Source of the DNA: Oscillospiraceae bacterium
GTDB taxonomy: Bacteria; Bacillota; Clostridia; Oscillospirales; Ruminococcaceae
NCBI GenBank assembly: GCA_016303195.1
Contig: JAEDMD010000011.1
Location: forward strand, 1-18,721
Reading direction: 5' to 3'
Length of the DNA: 18,721 nt
Below, one piece after another: positions 1 through 6,613 of this stretch; position 1 is the stretch's first letter, and each line of letters starts with the position of its first letter. The position numbers and the translations under genes were made by a program. The notes below the pieces were generated by a model, which saw only the letters and a list, made by a program, of their open reading frames with translations, did no database searches and was not told where the DNA came from.

Positions 1-21
1 TAACATCCCCCTTGACCCCAG

Positions 22-54
22 AAATGCCGCCTTCGGCGGTTTTTATTATTTTTT
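22..54 (+). terminator. Rho-independent terminator of the gene upstream of the window
   Basis: A CCGCC (27-31) / GGCGG (35-39) stem with a 3-base loop is followed by a T-rich run from 40 to 54. It lies upstream of the sngA promoter, so it most likely ends an off-window + strand gene and insulates the cassette from it. Confidence 0.75.
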
Positions 55-92
55 AGTAAACGCTGTTGCCGTGGACTGACGCTCAAAACCCT

Positions 93-121
93 TTGACAAC
101 CGCTTTGCAGTGTGGTATAAT
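93..121 (+). promoter_or_regulatory. Sigma-A promoter of the sngABC cassette
   Basis: A perfect TTGACA -35 box (93-98) and a perfect TATAAT -10 box (116-121) are separated by 17 bases. An extended -10 TG (113-114) is also present. The predicted start of transcription is near 128, which leaves a leader of only about 24 bases carrying an AGGAGG ribosome binding site (139-144), 7 bases before the ATG. I see no operator dyad, which suggests constitutive expression; that is an inference. Confidence 0.85.
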
Positions 122-151
122 AAATAGTGAATGCTATGAGGAGGTGGGAAT

Positions 152-1663
152 ATGTCTAACGCAAAAGAACTGCTCGATAAGATACTTCATGATGAAAAAT
201 TACTCGGCAGTAAGGCTTTCCGTGACAAGATTTACAGTGATGTGCCGATAATCCGCACTGCCGCTCAGTTGGTGCGTCCTGAAACTCCTGCACGTATCAA
301 GGCTATGAAAGCCCTCGCTCTCACGCCCGAAGCCTACTGGAAAACCTCTGCCTGGCTGTTTGTGACACAGGGAAAGTTCATGGCGGATTATACGGATGAT
401 TTCGCCTACGAAGGAAGTTTTACTCAGTATTACCCGACTTACCGTGAACTCACCACTGAACAGCTTCGTGGATACTTCACATGGAGAGCCGCTGTCCGCA
501 AGGGAAATATCACCGCTTCTCCGCTTCCGTATCATTTTATCTATGTCTACGAACTGCTCAATGGTATCGGAACTGAACATGGCATGGATAATTTCCGCCG
601 CATAGATGATTTTTGCAGAAATTGCAGTAAATTCAATGAAAAGCTGATGTCTTACAGGAAGAAATGGCTGCTCGATTATGCCATCTACAATGACCTTGAC
701 GCTTCCGCTCTGAGCAATATCGGCGATTCTGTAAATGAGAAAAATATTATCACTCTCATTCACTGGGATGAACACAATGAGGATGATATCTATAATGCGA
801 TCAGTGCGCTTTCCACACATAAATGCGAAAATTCCAAGTTCGCACAGGATAATGAGGATGCTTTCAGAAAAGTTCTGTGCCGCAGTTTCGTGCTGATGTC
901 GGAATTTTTCAGAGATCACCGCAAATCACCTTTCTGGTCAAAGCTGTTCGGAAAAATGTCCGACACCGCTTACCGCCTTTTTGATACGGCTGTTTTTTAT
1001 GACTCAGCGCCTGCGAAAGACCGTGAATATATTGTCAACGAGATTCATTCCTACATTTTCAGAAACGGAAGATGGACTTGCAGAAAATTGACAGGATGCC
1101 GCCACAGAAGCGTTAAATTAGGCGAATTCGCAAAATCCGTTGACAGCGTGATGCGTGAGGAATATTCCTACCCCTACAAGCTGTCATCAACAGATGTTTC
1201 CAAGCAGACCAAAAGTATTATTATGCAGGCTATCGCTGAGTTCCGATCTGCTCAGAAAAAAGCCGAAGCTATGAAAATAGAGATCGACATATCCAAGCTG
1301 AGTGCAATACGCAAAGCCGCAGATATTACTCGTGAAAAACTCCTCGTTGATGATGATGAACCTGCAATAACCGCCGAACCTGAGCCGATTATTACTGAGG
1401 AAGCCGTTCCCGTGACCAATGACGGGGACTGTCCGCTTTCTGATGCGGAAACTGCTTTCGTGAAAGCTCTCCTCAGCGGCGGCGACTATGATGCCGAAGC
1501 CCGAAAATTCGGCTGTATGACTTCTATCCTCGCCGATTCCGTCAATGAAAAGCTGTTCGATGATTTCGGCGATACGGTCATTCTTTTCGAGGACGATGTC
1601 CCATGTATCATCGAGGACTACATTGACGAACTGAAAGAAATTGTTCATTTAAAGGAGAACTGA
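152..1663 (+). CDS. sngA: TerB-N/TerB-C domain protein, Shango defence component SngA
   Basis: A 503-residue protein and first gene of a three-gene cassette. The N-terminal half resembles the TerB-N domain: the run around residues 94-112 (YPTYREL then LRGYFTWR) and YVYELLNGIG at 131-140 are typical. The C-terminal part resembles TerB-C: residues 376-403 contain IDISKLSAIRKAADITREKL, and 429-499 end with the NEKLFDDFGD and IEDY motifs. An acidic, proline-bearing linker (400-428) joins these pieces. I do not see a clear central TerB core, so the protein may be a TerB-N/TerB-C fusion without it. TerB-type proteins were named for tellurite resistance, but with an adjacent BrxD-like ATPase and Lhr-like helicase this set matches the Shango anti-phage system (family knowledge). 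Its molecular activity is not known to me. A strong AGGAGG site 7 bases upstream fixes the start. The stop lies one base before sngB. Confidence 0.78.
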   Translation: MSNAKELLDKILHDEKLLGSKAFRDKIYSDVPIIRTAAQLVRPETPARIKAMKALALTPEAYWKTSAWLFVTQGKFMADYTDDFAYEGSFTQYYPTYRELTTEQLRGYFTWRAAVRKGNITASPLPYHFIYVYELLNGIGTEHGMDNFRRIDDFCRNCSKFNEKLMSYRKKWLLDYAIYNDLDASALSNIGDSVNEKNIITLIHWDEHNEDDIYNAISALSTHKCENSKFAQDNEDAFRKVLCRSFVLMSEFFRDHRKSPFWSKLFGKMSDTAYRLFDTAVFYDSAPAKDREYIVNEIHSYIFRNGRWTCRKLTGCRHRSVKLGEFAKSVDSVMREEYSYPYKLSSTDVSKQTKSIIMQAIAEFRSAQKKAEAMKIEIDISKLSAIRKAADITREKLLVDDDEPAITAEPEPIITEEAVPVTNDGDCPLSDAETAFVKALLSGGDYDAEARKFGCMTSILADSVNEKLFDDFGDTVILFEDDVPCIIEDYIDELKEIVHLKEN

Positions 1664-1664
1664 C

Positions 1665-2978
1665 ATGAAAATACCCAAAAGGATCGCTTCTGCGGTCATT
1701 AATTCCTTAAAGGGAGGTGTTGTGCCGAGGATCGGTCTGCCATACATAACAGTAGGCCGTGAAACTGAAATTGATGCGCTTCTTCATGATGTGGATATAA
1801 TTCAGGACGGCGGCGCTTCGTTCCGTTTCATCGTCGGACGCTACGGAAGCGGTAAGAGTTTCCTTTTGCAGACCATCCGCAGTCATGTAATGGACAGAAA
1901 TTTCGTTGTTGCCGATGCCGACCTTTCACCTGAGCGCCGTCTGCAAGGCTCAAAAGGGCAGGGACTTGCTACATACAAGGAGCTTATCCGCAATATGTCA
2001 ACTAAGACCCGTCCTGATGGCGGTGCGCTCACACTTATCCTCGACCGATGGATAAGCAGTGTTCAGTCGGAAACTGCCGCCGAAAGCGGACTTTCGCCCG
2101 ATTCTGCTGAATTTGAAAAGACTGTTGAGAAGAAGATCTATGATGTTATCAGCTCGCTGAATGAGCTTGTTCACGGTTTCGATTTTGCCCGTCTTCTCAC
2201 TCTTTATTACCGCTCATACATCAGCGGCGACGAGGAAAACAAGGCTAAGGCTGTGAAGTGGTTCAGGGGTGAATATTCCACCAAATCCGAAGCTAAACAG
2301 GAGCTTGGCATAAATATTATCATTTCCGATGATGACTGGTATGAGTATATCAAGCTGTTTGCCATGTTTCTTAAAAAAGCAGGCTACAACGGACTTATCA
2401 TCCTTATTGATGAACTGGTAAACATCTACAAAGTTCCGAACAGCATCACAAGACAGTATAATTACGAAAAAATACTGACCATGTATAATGATACTTTGCA
2501 GGGAAAAGCTAAATATATCGGTATTATCATGGGCGGAACTCCGCAATGTATCGAGGATACAAGACGAGGAGTTTACAGCTATGAAGCGCTGAGGTCAAGA
2601 CTTGCTGAGGGACGTTTCGGCAGAGAGGGCGTGAGAGATATGCTCGCTCCGGTTATAAGGCTCATTCCCCTGACCTATGAGGAAATGCTTGTTCTTACCG
2701 AAAAACTGGCGGATATTCATGCTCAGCTTTTCGGATATGAACAGGTGATAACTCAGGATGATATGATAAAGTTTATTCAGCTTGAATTCGGACGTATCGG
2801 CTCGGACAGTCATATCACTCCCCGTGAGGTGATACGTGATTTTATAGAATTGCTGGACATTGTTTACCAGAATCCGAGTATCAATATAAGCGAATTCATT
2901 GCATCAGACGAAATGGCACACGCTGAATCCACGGATGAGAGCGATGTGGATGAGGAATTTGCAGAGTTTGAATTATAA
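1665..2978 (+). CDS. sngB: BrxD-like P-loop ATPase (DUF2791 type), Shango component SngB
   Basis: A 437-residue P-loop ATPase. Walker A is GRYGSGKS at residues 58-65. Walker B is LIILIDE at 244-250 with the D249-E250 pair. The opening segment (VVPRIGLPYITVGRETEID) is typical of the DUF2791/BrxD family of AAA-like ATPases. A sensor-like stretch follows at IIMGGTPQ (287-294), and REVIRDFIELLD (387-398) resembles the family C-terminal region. The last 14 residues are strongly acidic, which could be a contact surface (inference). AAGGAG at 1652-1657 lies 7 bases before the ATG, and the gap to sngA is one base, so the two are surely co-transcribed. BrxD also occurs in type 2 BREX, but no pglX, pglZ or other BREX gene is present here, so Shango SngB is the better call. 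Confidence 0.8.
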   Translation: MKIPKRIASAVINSLKGGVVPRIGLPYITVGRETEIDALLHDVDIIQDGGASFRFIVGRYGSGKSFLLQTIRSHVMDRNFVVADADLSPERRLQGSKGQGLATYKELIRNMSTKTRPDGGALTLILDRWISSVQSETAAESGLSPDSAEFEKTVEKKIYDVISSLNELVHGFDFARLLTLYYRSYISGDEENKAKAVKWFRGEYSTKSEAKQELGINIIISDDDWYEYIKLFAMFLKKAGYNGLIILIDELVNIYKVPNSITRQYNYEKILTMYNDTLQGKAKYIGIIMGGTPQCIEDTRRGVYSYEALRSRLAEGRFGREGVRDMLAPVIRLIPLTYEEMLVLTEKLADIHAQLFGYEQVITQDDMIKFIQLEFGRIGSDSHITPREVIRDFIELLDIVYQNPSINISEFIASDEMAHAESTDESDVDEEFAEFEL

Positions 2979-2980
2979 AA

Positions 2981-3055
2981 AGCGGCGAAGCAGTGTTTCA
3001 CGGATCGTACGCCGTTACTTGCCTCGGCTTGACCGTCGCTTTATTTCTTTTATTT
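2981..3055 (+). other. Stem-loop with U-rich tail in the sngB-sngC spacer
   Basis: AGCGGCGAAGC (2981-2991) pairs with GCTT (3027-3030) and CGTCGCT (3034-3040), with a 3-base bulge and one G-U pair. A small inner hairpin ACGG/CCGT sits around 3000-3015. The right arm is followed by the pyrimidine-rich stretch 3040-3055. This could be an attenuator, a weak internal terminator, or an RNA-processing or stability element that sets SngC below SngA and SngB. The function is inferred from shape alone. Confidence 0.45.
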
Positions 3056-3056
3056 C

Positions 3057-3069
3057 AGGAGTTTCTATG
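3057..3069 (+). promoter_or_regulatory. Ribosome binding site that decides the sngC start
   Basis: AGGAG at 3057-3061 lies 5 bases before ATG 3067. The open frame extends back to a TTG at 2899 inside sngB, but the upstream candidates lack a well-placed site. The residues they would add are an Arg-rich run (KKRRSS, RIVRR) over a structured spacer, which looks non-coding. Confidence 0.7.
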
Positions 3070-5289
3070 GACGTTTTTGACCGCTATGCACCTTTCGTGC
3101 AGGATTTCATCTACCGCAATAACTGGGAATCCCTACGTGCTATCCAAGCGGCGGCAGGTGATGCGATTTTCAATACAAATGAGAATGTTCTCCTCTCCGC
3201 TTCAACCGCCTCAGGCAAGACCGAAGCGGCATTTTTTCCCATTCTCACGCTATTTTCCGAAGATATGCCACGTTCTGTCGGCGCTATCTACATAGGGCCG
3301 CTGAAAGCTCTTATCAACGATCAGTTCACCCGTCTCAATGCTCTCTGCGAAGAAGCTGATATCCCGGTCTGGCACTGGCATGGCGATGTTGCTCAGTCCC
3401 ACAAGAATAAAATGATGAAGCATCCATCGGGAATACTCCAGATAACTCCCGAATCCCTTGAAGCTATGCTTATGCGTAAACATTCGGCTATACAAAAACT
3501 GTTCGGCGACCTGCGATTCATCGTTATTGATGAAGTTCATTCTCTCATGCGTGGCGACCGTGGCGGTCAGACCCTTTGTCTTATCGAAAGGCTCTCAAAG
3601 CTGGCAGGTGTGAATCCTCGCAGAATAGGACTTTCTGCCACTATCGGCGATCTTGAATCAACAGGAGAATTCCTCGCATCAGGCACAGGCCGTGGCACTA
3701 TTATCCCGAAAATCCAACAAAAAGGTGTGAAATGGCGGCTTTCTATGGAGCATTTCTACATTGCTCAGGACAGAGAGGACAACGAGAAGAAAACTCCCGA
3801 TTCCGACCATGCCATTGACGAAAAGACCGATACTGCGCCAAAATATGCAGATCAGGGTATGGGATATATCTTTGAGCATACCAAAGGCAAGAAATGCCTT
3901 GTTTTCGTGAATTCACGTGAGGAGTGTGAAGCTGTCACCACAACTCTCCGCTCTTACTGCGAGGCTAACCACGAACCCGACCGCTTTCTTATCCATCATG
4001 GCAATCTTTCTGCCGCATATCGTGAAACTGCCGAAGCTGCCATGAAAGATGAGGATATCTTCATGACCACCTGCACAACAGCTACTCTTGAACTTGGCAT
4101 CGACATTGGACGGCTTGAACGTGCTTTTCAGATCGATGCACCGTTTACTGTGTCATCGTTTCTCCAAAGAATGGGCAGAACAGGCCGCCGTGAACTACCG
4201 CCCGAAATGTGGTTCGTTATCCGTGAGGAACTTCCCGAACCACGTTCGATGCTCCCGGAAACCGTTCCGTGGAAGCTGATACAGGGTATCGCTCTGATAC
4301 AGGTATATCTGGAGGAAAGATGGGTAGAACCGCCTAAACTTGACCGTCTCCCCTATTCTCTGCTCTACCATCAGACAATGAGTACTCTCGCTTCATGCGG
4401 TGAGCTTACCCCGAAACAGCTTGCTTCACGAGTGCTGACGCTGAAATATTTTCACAGGATATCTCAGGAGGATTTCAGGATACTTCTGCGCCATCTCATA
4501 TCGACTGAGCATATCCAGCAGACTGAGGAGGGCGGACTTATCGTCGGACTTGCAGGCGAGCGAATGGTCAACAGCTTCAAGTTCTATGCTGTATTTCAGG
4601 AGAATGAGGAGTACACTGTCCGCTGGGGCTCTCAGGAGCTTGGAACTATCGTCATGCCGCCGCCTGTTGGCGAAAAAATCGCAATTGCAGGCCATGTGTG
4701 GATAGTTGAGGAAGTCGATCACAAGCGGAGGCTGATCTACTGCGAGCAGATAAAAGGAAAAGTCCCCGCTTATTTCGGAGACTGTGCAGGCGATATCAAC
4801 ACGAAGATACTTCTGCGTATGCGTGAAGTTCTCCGTGAGGATAAAAGCTATCCTTACCTTATGAAAAATGCCGTCACACGGCTTGAACGTGCGAGAAACA
4901 GCGCTTCAAGCTCAGGTATCACTGAATCTCCGCTTATCTGTCTCGGCGGCAATATGTGGGCGCTTTTCCCGTGGCTGGGCACTTACGCTTTCTTTGCGGT
5001 GGAGCGTTTCCTTAAAATTAAGTGCGGCGAGCGTCTTGGTCTGCGTGGACTTGATTCGTGCCGTCCCTATTACATTCAGTTCACCATGAAAGTATCAGCT
5101 GAGGAATGTATCTGCATAATGAAAGAGGAAGCGGCTAAGGAATTCGATCCCCTTGACCTTGTTTACAGCGGAGAAGTACCTGTTTTCGAGAAATATGACG
5201 AATACATCCCTGCGGAACTGGTAAGAAAAGGTTTCGCATACGGCATTTTAGGTATCGACGAAATGAAAAAATGGATACTCTCTTTGTGA
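3067..5289 (+). CDS. sngC: Lhr-like superfamily II helicase, Shango component SngC
   Basis: A 740-residue DEAD/DEAH-type helicase from the ATG at 3067. Seen motifs: I ASTASGKT (45-52), Ib TPESL (about 127-131), II DEVH (155-158), III SAT (190-192), V in TTATLELGIDIG (337-348) and VI QRMGRTGR (367-374). The order and spellings are those of the Lhr/BrxHI branch, which acts on nucleic acid using ATP. A C-terminal region of more than 300 residues follows, ending in KYDEYIPAELVRKGFA, as in other Lhr-like defence helicases. No nuclease motif is obvious. It is separated from sngB by 88 bases holding a stem-loop. With the TerB and DUF2791 proteins it completes the Shango trio. The exact substrate and how it stops phage are not visible. 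A longer form starting inside sngB is possible but less likely. Confidence 0.82.
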   Translation: MDVFDRYAPFVQDFIYRNNWESLRAIQAAAGDAIFNTNENVLLSASTASGKTEAAFFPILTLFSEDMPRSVGAIYIGPLKALINDQFTRLNALCEEADIPVWHWHGDVAQSHKNKMMKHPSGILQITPESLEAMLMRKHSAIQKLFGDLRFIVIDEVHSLMRGDRGGQTLCLIERLSKLAGVNPRRIGLSATIGDLESTGEFLASGTGRGTIIPKIQQKGVKWRLSMEHFYIAQDREDNEKKTPDSDHAIDEKTDTAPKYADQGMGYIFEHTKGKKCLVFVNSREECEAVTTTLRSYCEANHEPDRFLIHHGNLSAAYRETAEAAMKDEDIFMTTCTTATLELGIDIGRLERAFQIDAPFTVSSFLQRMGRTGRRELPPEMWFVIREELPEPRSMLPETVPWKLIQGIALIQVYLEERWVEPPKLDRLPYSLLYHQTMSTLASCGELTPKQLASRVLTLKYFHRISQEDFRILLRHLISTEHIQQTEEGGLIVGLAGERMVNSFKFYAVFQENEEYTVRWGSQELGTIVMPPPVGEKIAIAGHVWIVEEVDHKRRLIYCEQIKGKVPAYFGDCAGDINTKILLRMREVLREDKSYPYLMKNAVTRLERARNSASSSGITESPLICLGGNMWALFPWLGTYAFFAVERFLKIKCGERLGLRGLDSCRPYYIQFTMKVSAEECICIMKEEAAKEFDPLDLVYSGEVPVFEKYDEYIPAELVRKGFAYGILGIDEMKKWILSL

Positions 5290-5306
5290 ATGTTGCACAC
5301 TTAAAT

Positions 5307-5334
5307 AAATCAATTGCTTAATTTGATTTTTTTT
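5307..5334 (+). terminator. AT-rich hairpin terminator after sngC
   Basis: AAATCAATT (5307-5315) pairs, with one bulged T, with AATTTGATTT around a GCTT loop, and a run of eight or more Ts ends at 5334. The stem is AT-rich and hence weak, but its position 18 bases after the sngC stop suits termination. Confidence 0.45.
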
Positions 5335-5353
5335 AATATTCACTTAAAAGGTA

Positions 5354-5382
5354 TTGCATTTTTCTTTCGTTTATGATATAAT
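5354..5382 (+). promoter_or_regulatory. Promoter of the LysR-type regulator gene
   Basis: TTGCAT (5354-5359), a 17-base spacer and a perfect TATAAT (5377-5382), with an extended -10 TG at 5374-5375. The predicted start of transcription is near 5389. Confidence 0.7.
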
Positions 5383-5390
5383 ATATATAT

Positions 5391-5405
5391 GATAGGTTGT
5401 CTATC
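5391..5405 (+). promoter_or_regulatory. Inverted repeat just after the lysR -10 box, possible operator
   Basis: GATAG-GTTGT-CTATC is a perfect 5-base inverted repeat that starts at about +3 of the predicted transcript. A protein bound here would block initiation, so self-repression by the downstream LysR-type protein is plausible. It does not match the common T-N11-A LysR box, so this is only a candidate. Confidence 0.3.
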
Positions 5406-5432
5406 TATTTTATTAAACGTGGAGGTGAAAAA

Positions 5433-6374
5433 ATGAAAATCCAACAGCTTGAATATGTTATTGCTATCGCACAGGAAGGAAGTATCACCCGTGCCGCAAA
5501 ACAGCTTTTTCAGGCACAGCCTAACATCAGTATCGCTCTGAAGGAACTGGAAGCTGAACTGGGTATCCAGATATTTAACCGTACCCCCAACGGAATGGTG
5601 CTCACACCTGAGGGAGAAGAATTCCTCGGCCGTGCTACATCCATCGTCAACGATATCCACAGCCTCGAACGTGACTACATCAACAGGAATTCATCCGAAA
5701 TATGCCTTAATATAGGTATCTCACGTTCCGCTTACATCGCTTCTGCTATCGGTGTGTTTATCTCTAAGCATACCAACGATTCCGATAAAATGGATATCCA
5801 TCTTATGGAAACCGATACCAACAGAGTTATGAATGATACCTGTATCGGAAGATATGACATAGGCGTCCTTCGTATCCCCGAAAATTACTACGAAATGACA
5901 AATAAGCTCATTACTTCCAAGAACCTCGTAAGCCAGGTCCTTCTTGAGTACCGATACGGCGTAGCTATCCACAAGTCTCATCCGCTTGCAAGATACGATG
6001 ATATCCCTTATGAGGAGTTAAGACAGTTCCCTGAGATATGCAACAGCAATAACGAACCTGAGATCATCCGCCGTGCATCTGTTAACCAGAGCTATGACGA
6101 GTCAAGATCATTCAAGAAGATCAACGTTTACGACAGAGGTACACAGGTAAGCATCATGGCAACAGTCAAGGACGCATATATGTGGGTTCCTCCTGTAAGA
6201 AACCCGATCTTCGAGAATGTGGGCATCATCATCAAGAAATGTTCCTTCGCTAAGGAGAATAACCGTGATATTCTGGTTTACAGAAAGTCAAGTGAATCCA
6301 ACTCGATGGTCATGGACTGTGTGAACAGCCTTGTCAAGTTCGGTGAAAAGCTGAAGCATGAGATCGTATTATAA
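5433..6374 (+). CDS. LysR-family transcriptional regulator
   Basis: A 313-residue protein of usual LysR length. The N-terminal winged helix-turn-helix covers about residues 1-60: MKIQQLEYVIAIAQEGSIT, then RAAKQLFQAQPNISIALKELE, then FNRTPNGMVLTPEG. All are classic LysR signatures. The rest is the periplasmic-binding-protein-like effector domain, whose ligand cannot be told from sequence. The ATG at 5433 is chosen over an earlier in-frame codon because GGAGGTG (5421-5427) lies at proper distance. It has its own promoter and terminator, so it is monocistronic. LysR regulators are usually encoded next to a divergent target; here the left neighbour is a defence cassette on the same strand and the right neighbour converges. 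The target is therefore not evident, and there is no direct sign that it controls sngABC. Confidence 0.9.
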   Translation: MKIQQLEYVIAIAQEGSITRAAKQLFQAQPNISIALKELEAELGIQIFNRTPNGMVLTPEGEEFLGRATSIVNDIHSLERDYINRNSSEICLNIGISRSAYIASAIGVFISKHTNDSDKMDIHLMETDTNRVMNDTCIGRYDIGVLRIPENYYEMTNKLITSKNLVSQVLLEYRYGVAIHKSHPLARYDDIPYEELRQFPEICNSNNEPEIIRRASVNQSYDESRSFKKINVYDRGTQVSIMATVKDAYMWVPPVRNPIFENVGIIIKKCSFAKENNRDILVYRKSSESNSMVMDCVNSLVKFGEKLKHEIVL

Positions 6375-6416
6375 AAAAGAATGAGCAAACCTTGGGGAAG
6401 GCTTCTCATTCTTTTT
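6374..6416. terminator. Bidirectional terminator after lysR
   Basis: AAAAAGAATGAG (6374-6385) pairs perfectly with CTCATTCTTTTT (6405-6416), with an inner CCTT/AAGG stem (6390-6393, 6398-6401). The first base is the last base of the lysR stop codon. Because T runs appear on both strands, it can also stop minus-strand transcripts coming from the aminopeptidase operon. Confidence 0.85.
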
Positions 6417-6445
6417 AAAGGGGATGGAATAGGAATTGGCTTGTT

Positions 6446-6475
6446 AATAGAAATGTTTCTTTCTATGTTTCTATT
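6446..6475. repeat. Cluster of three AATAGAAA-like octamers
   Basis: AATAGAAA at 6446-6453 faces two tandem reverse copies, TTTCTATG (6460-6467) and TTTCTATT (6468-6475). It lies between the two terminators of the convergent lysR and aminopeptidase genes. In AT-rich DNA such repeats can arise by chance; no function is claimed. Confidence 0.4.
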
Positions 6476-6580
6476 ATATCACCTTAGTTACGATATTTCA
6501 AATATATATTTTTAAGTTTATTATTGAAAATCTATATCAGTTTTTATTTAATAATTGTATATCATGTATATATAATTTAA

Positions 6581-6612
6581 GCGGCTGTAAATTAATTACA
6601 GCCGCCTTTTTT
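6581..6612. terminator. Strong hairpin at the convergent 3' end of the aminopeptidase gene
   Basis: GCGGCTGTAA (6581-6590) pairs perfectly with TTACAGCCGC (6596-6605) around a 5-base loop. A T run follows on the + strand (6607-6612); on the minus strand the hairpin is followed by the less ideal TTAAATTATAT. It ends right beside the aminopeptidase stop codon, so it likely protects or ends that mRNA and stops + strand read-through. Confidence 0.7.
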
Positions 6613-6613
6613 A

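Noticed and set aside
200..919. 239-residue antisense open frame inside sngA
   Set aside because: It lies fully opposite a well-supported gene, has no recognisable domain and fits codon-bias shadowing; the same holds for the long + strand frames opposite prfA (10086-10736) and dnaE (15593-16360).
152..1663. Tellurite resistance function from the TerB label
   Set aside because: No terC, terD or terZ genes are nearby; the partner genes indicate nucleic-acid processing and defence.
2899..3066. TTG start at 2899 for the helicase
   Set aside because: No suitable ribosome site, an 80-base overlap with sngB, and an Arg-rich translation over a structured spacer; ATG 3067 has AGGAG 5 bases upstream.
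152..5289. BREX system call for the ATPase-helicase pair
   Set aside because: BrxD-like and BrxHI-like proteins occur in BREX, but no methylase, PglZ phosphatase or PglW/BrxC gene is seen, and the TerB-type partner points to Shango.
6524..6612. Possible small RNA between lysR and the peptidase gene
   Set aside because: TTGAAA-17-TTTAAT followed by a hairpin and T run can be drawn, but the region is very AT-rich, the -10 is poor, and the hairpin is better explained as the convergent terminator.
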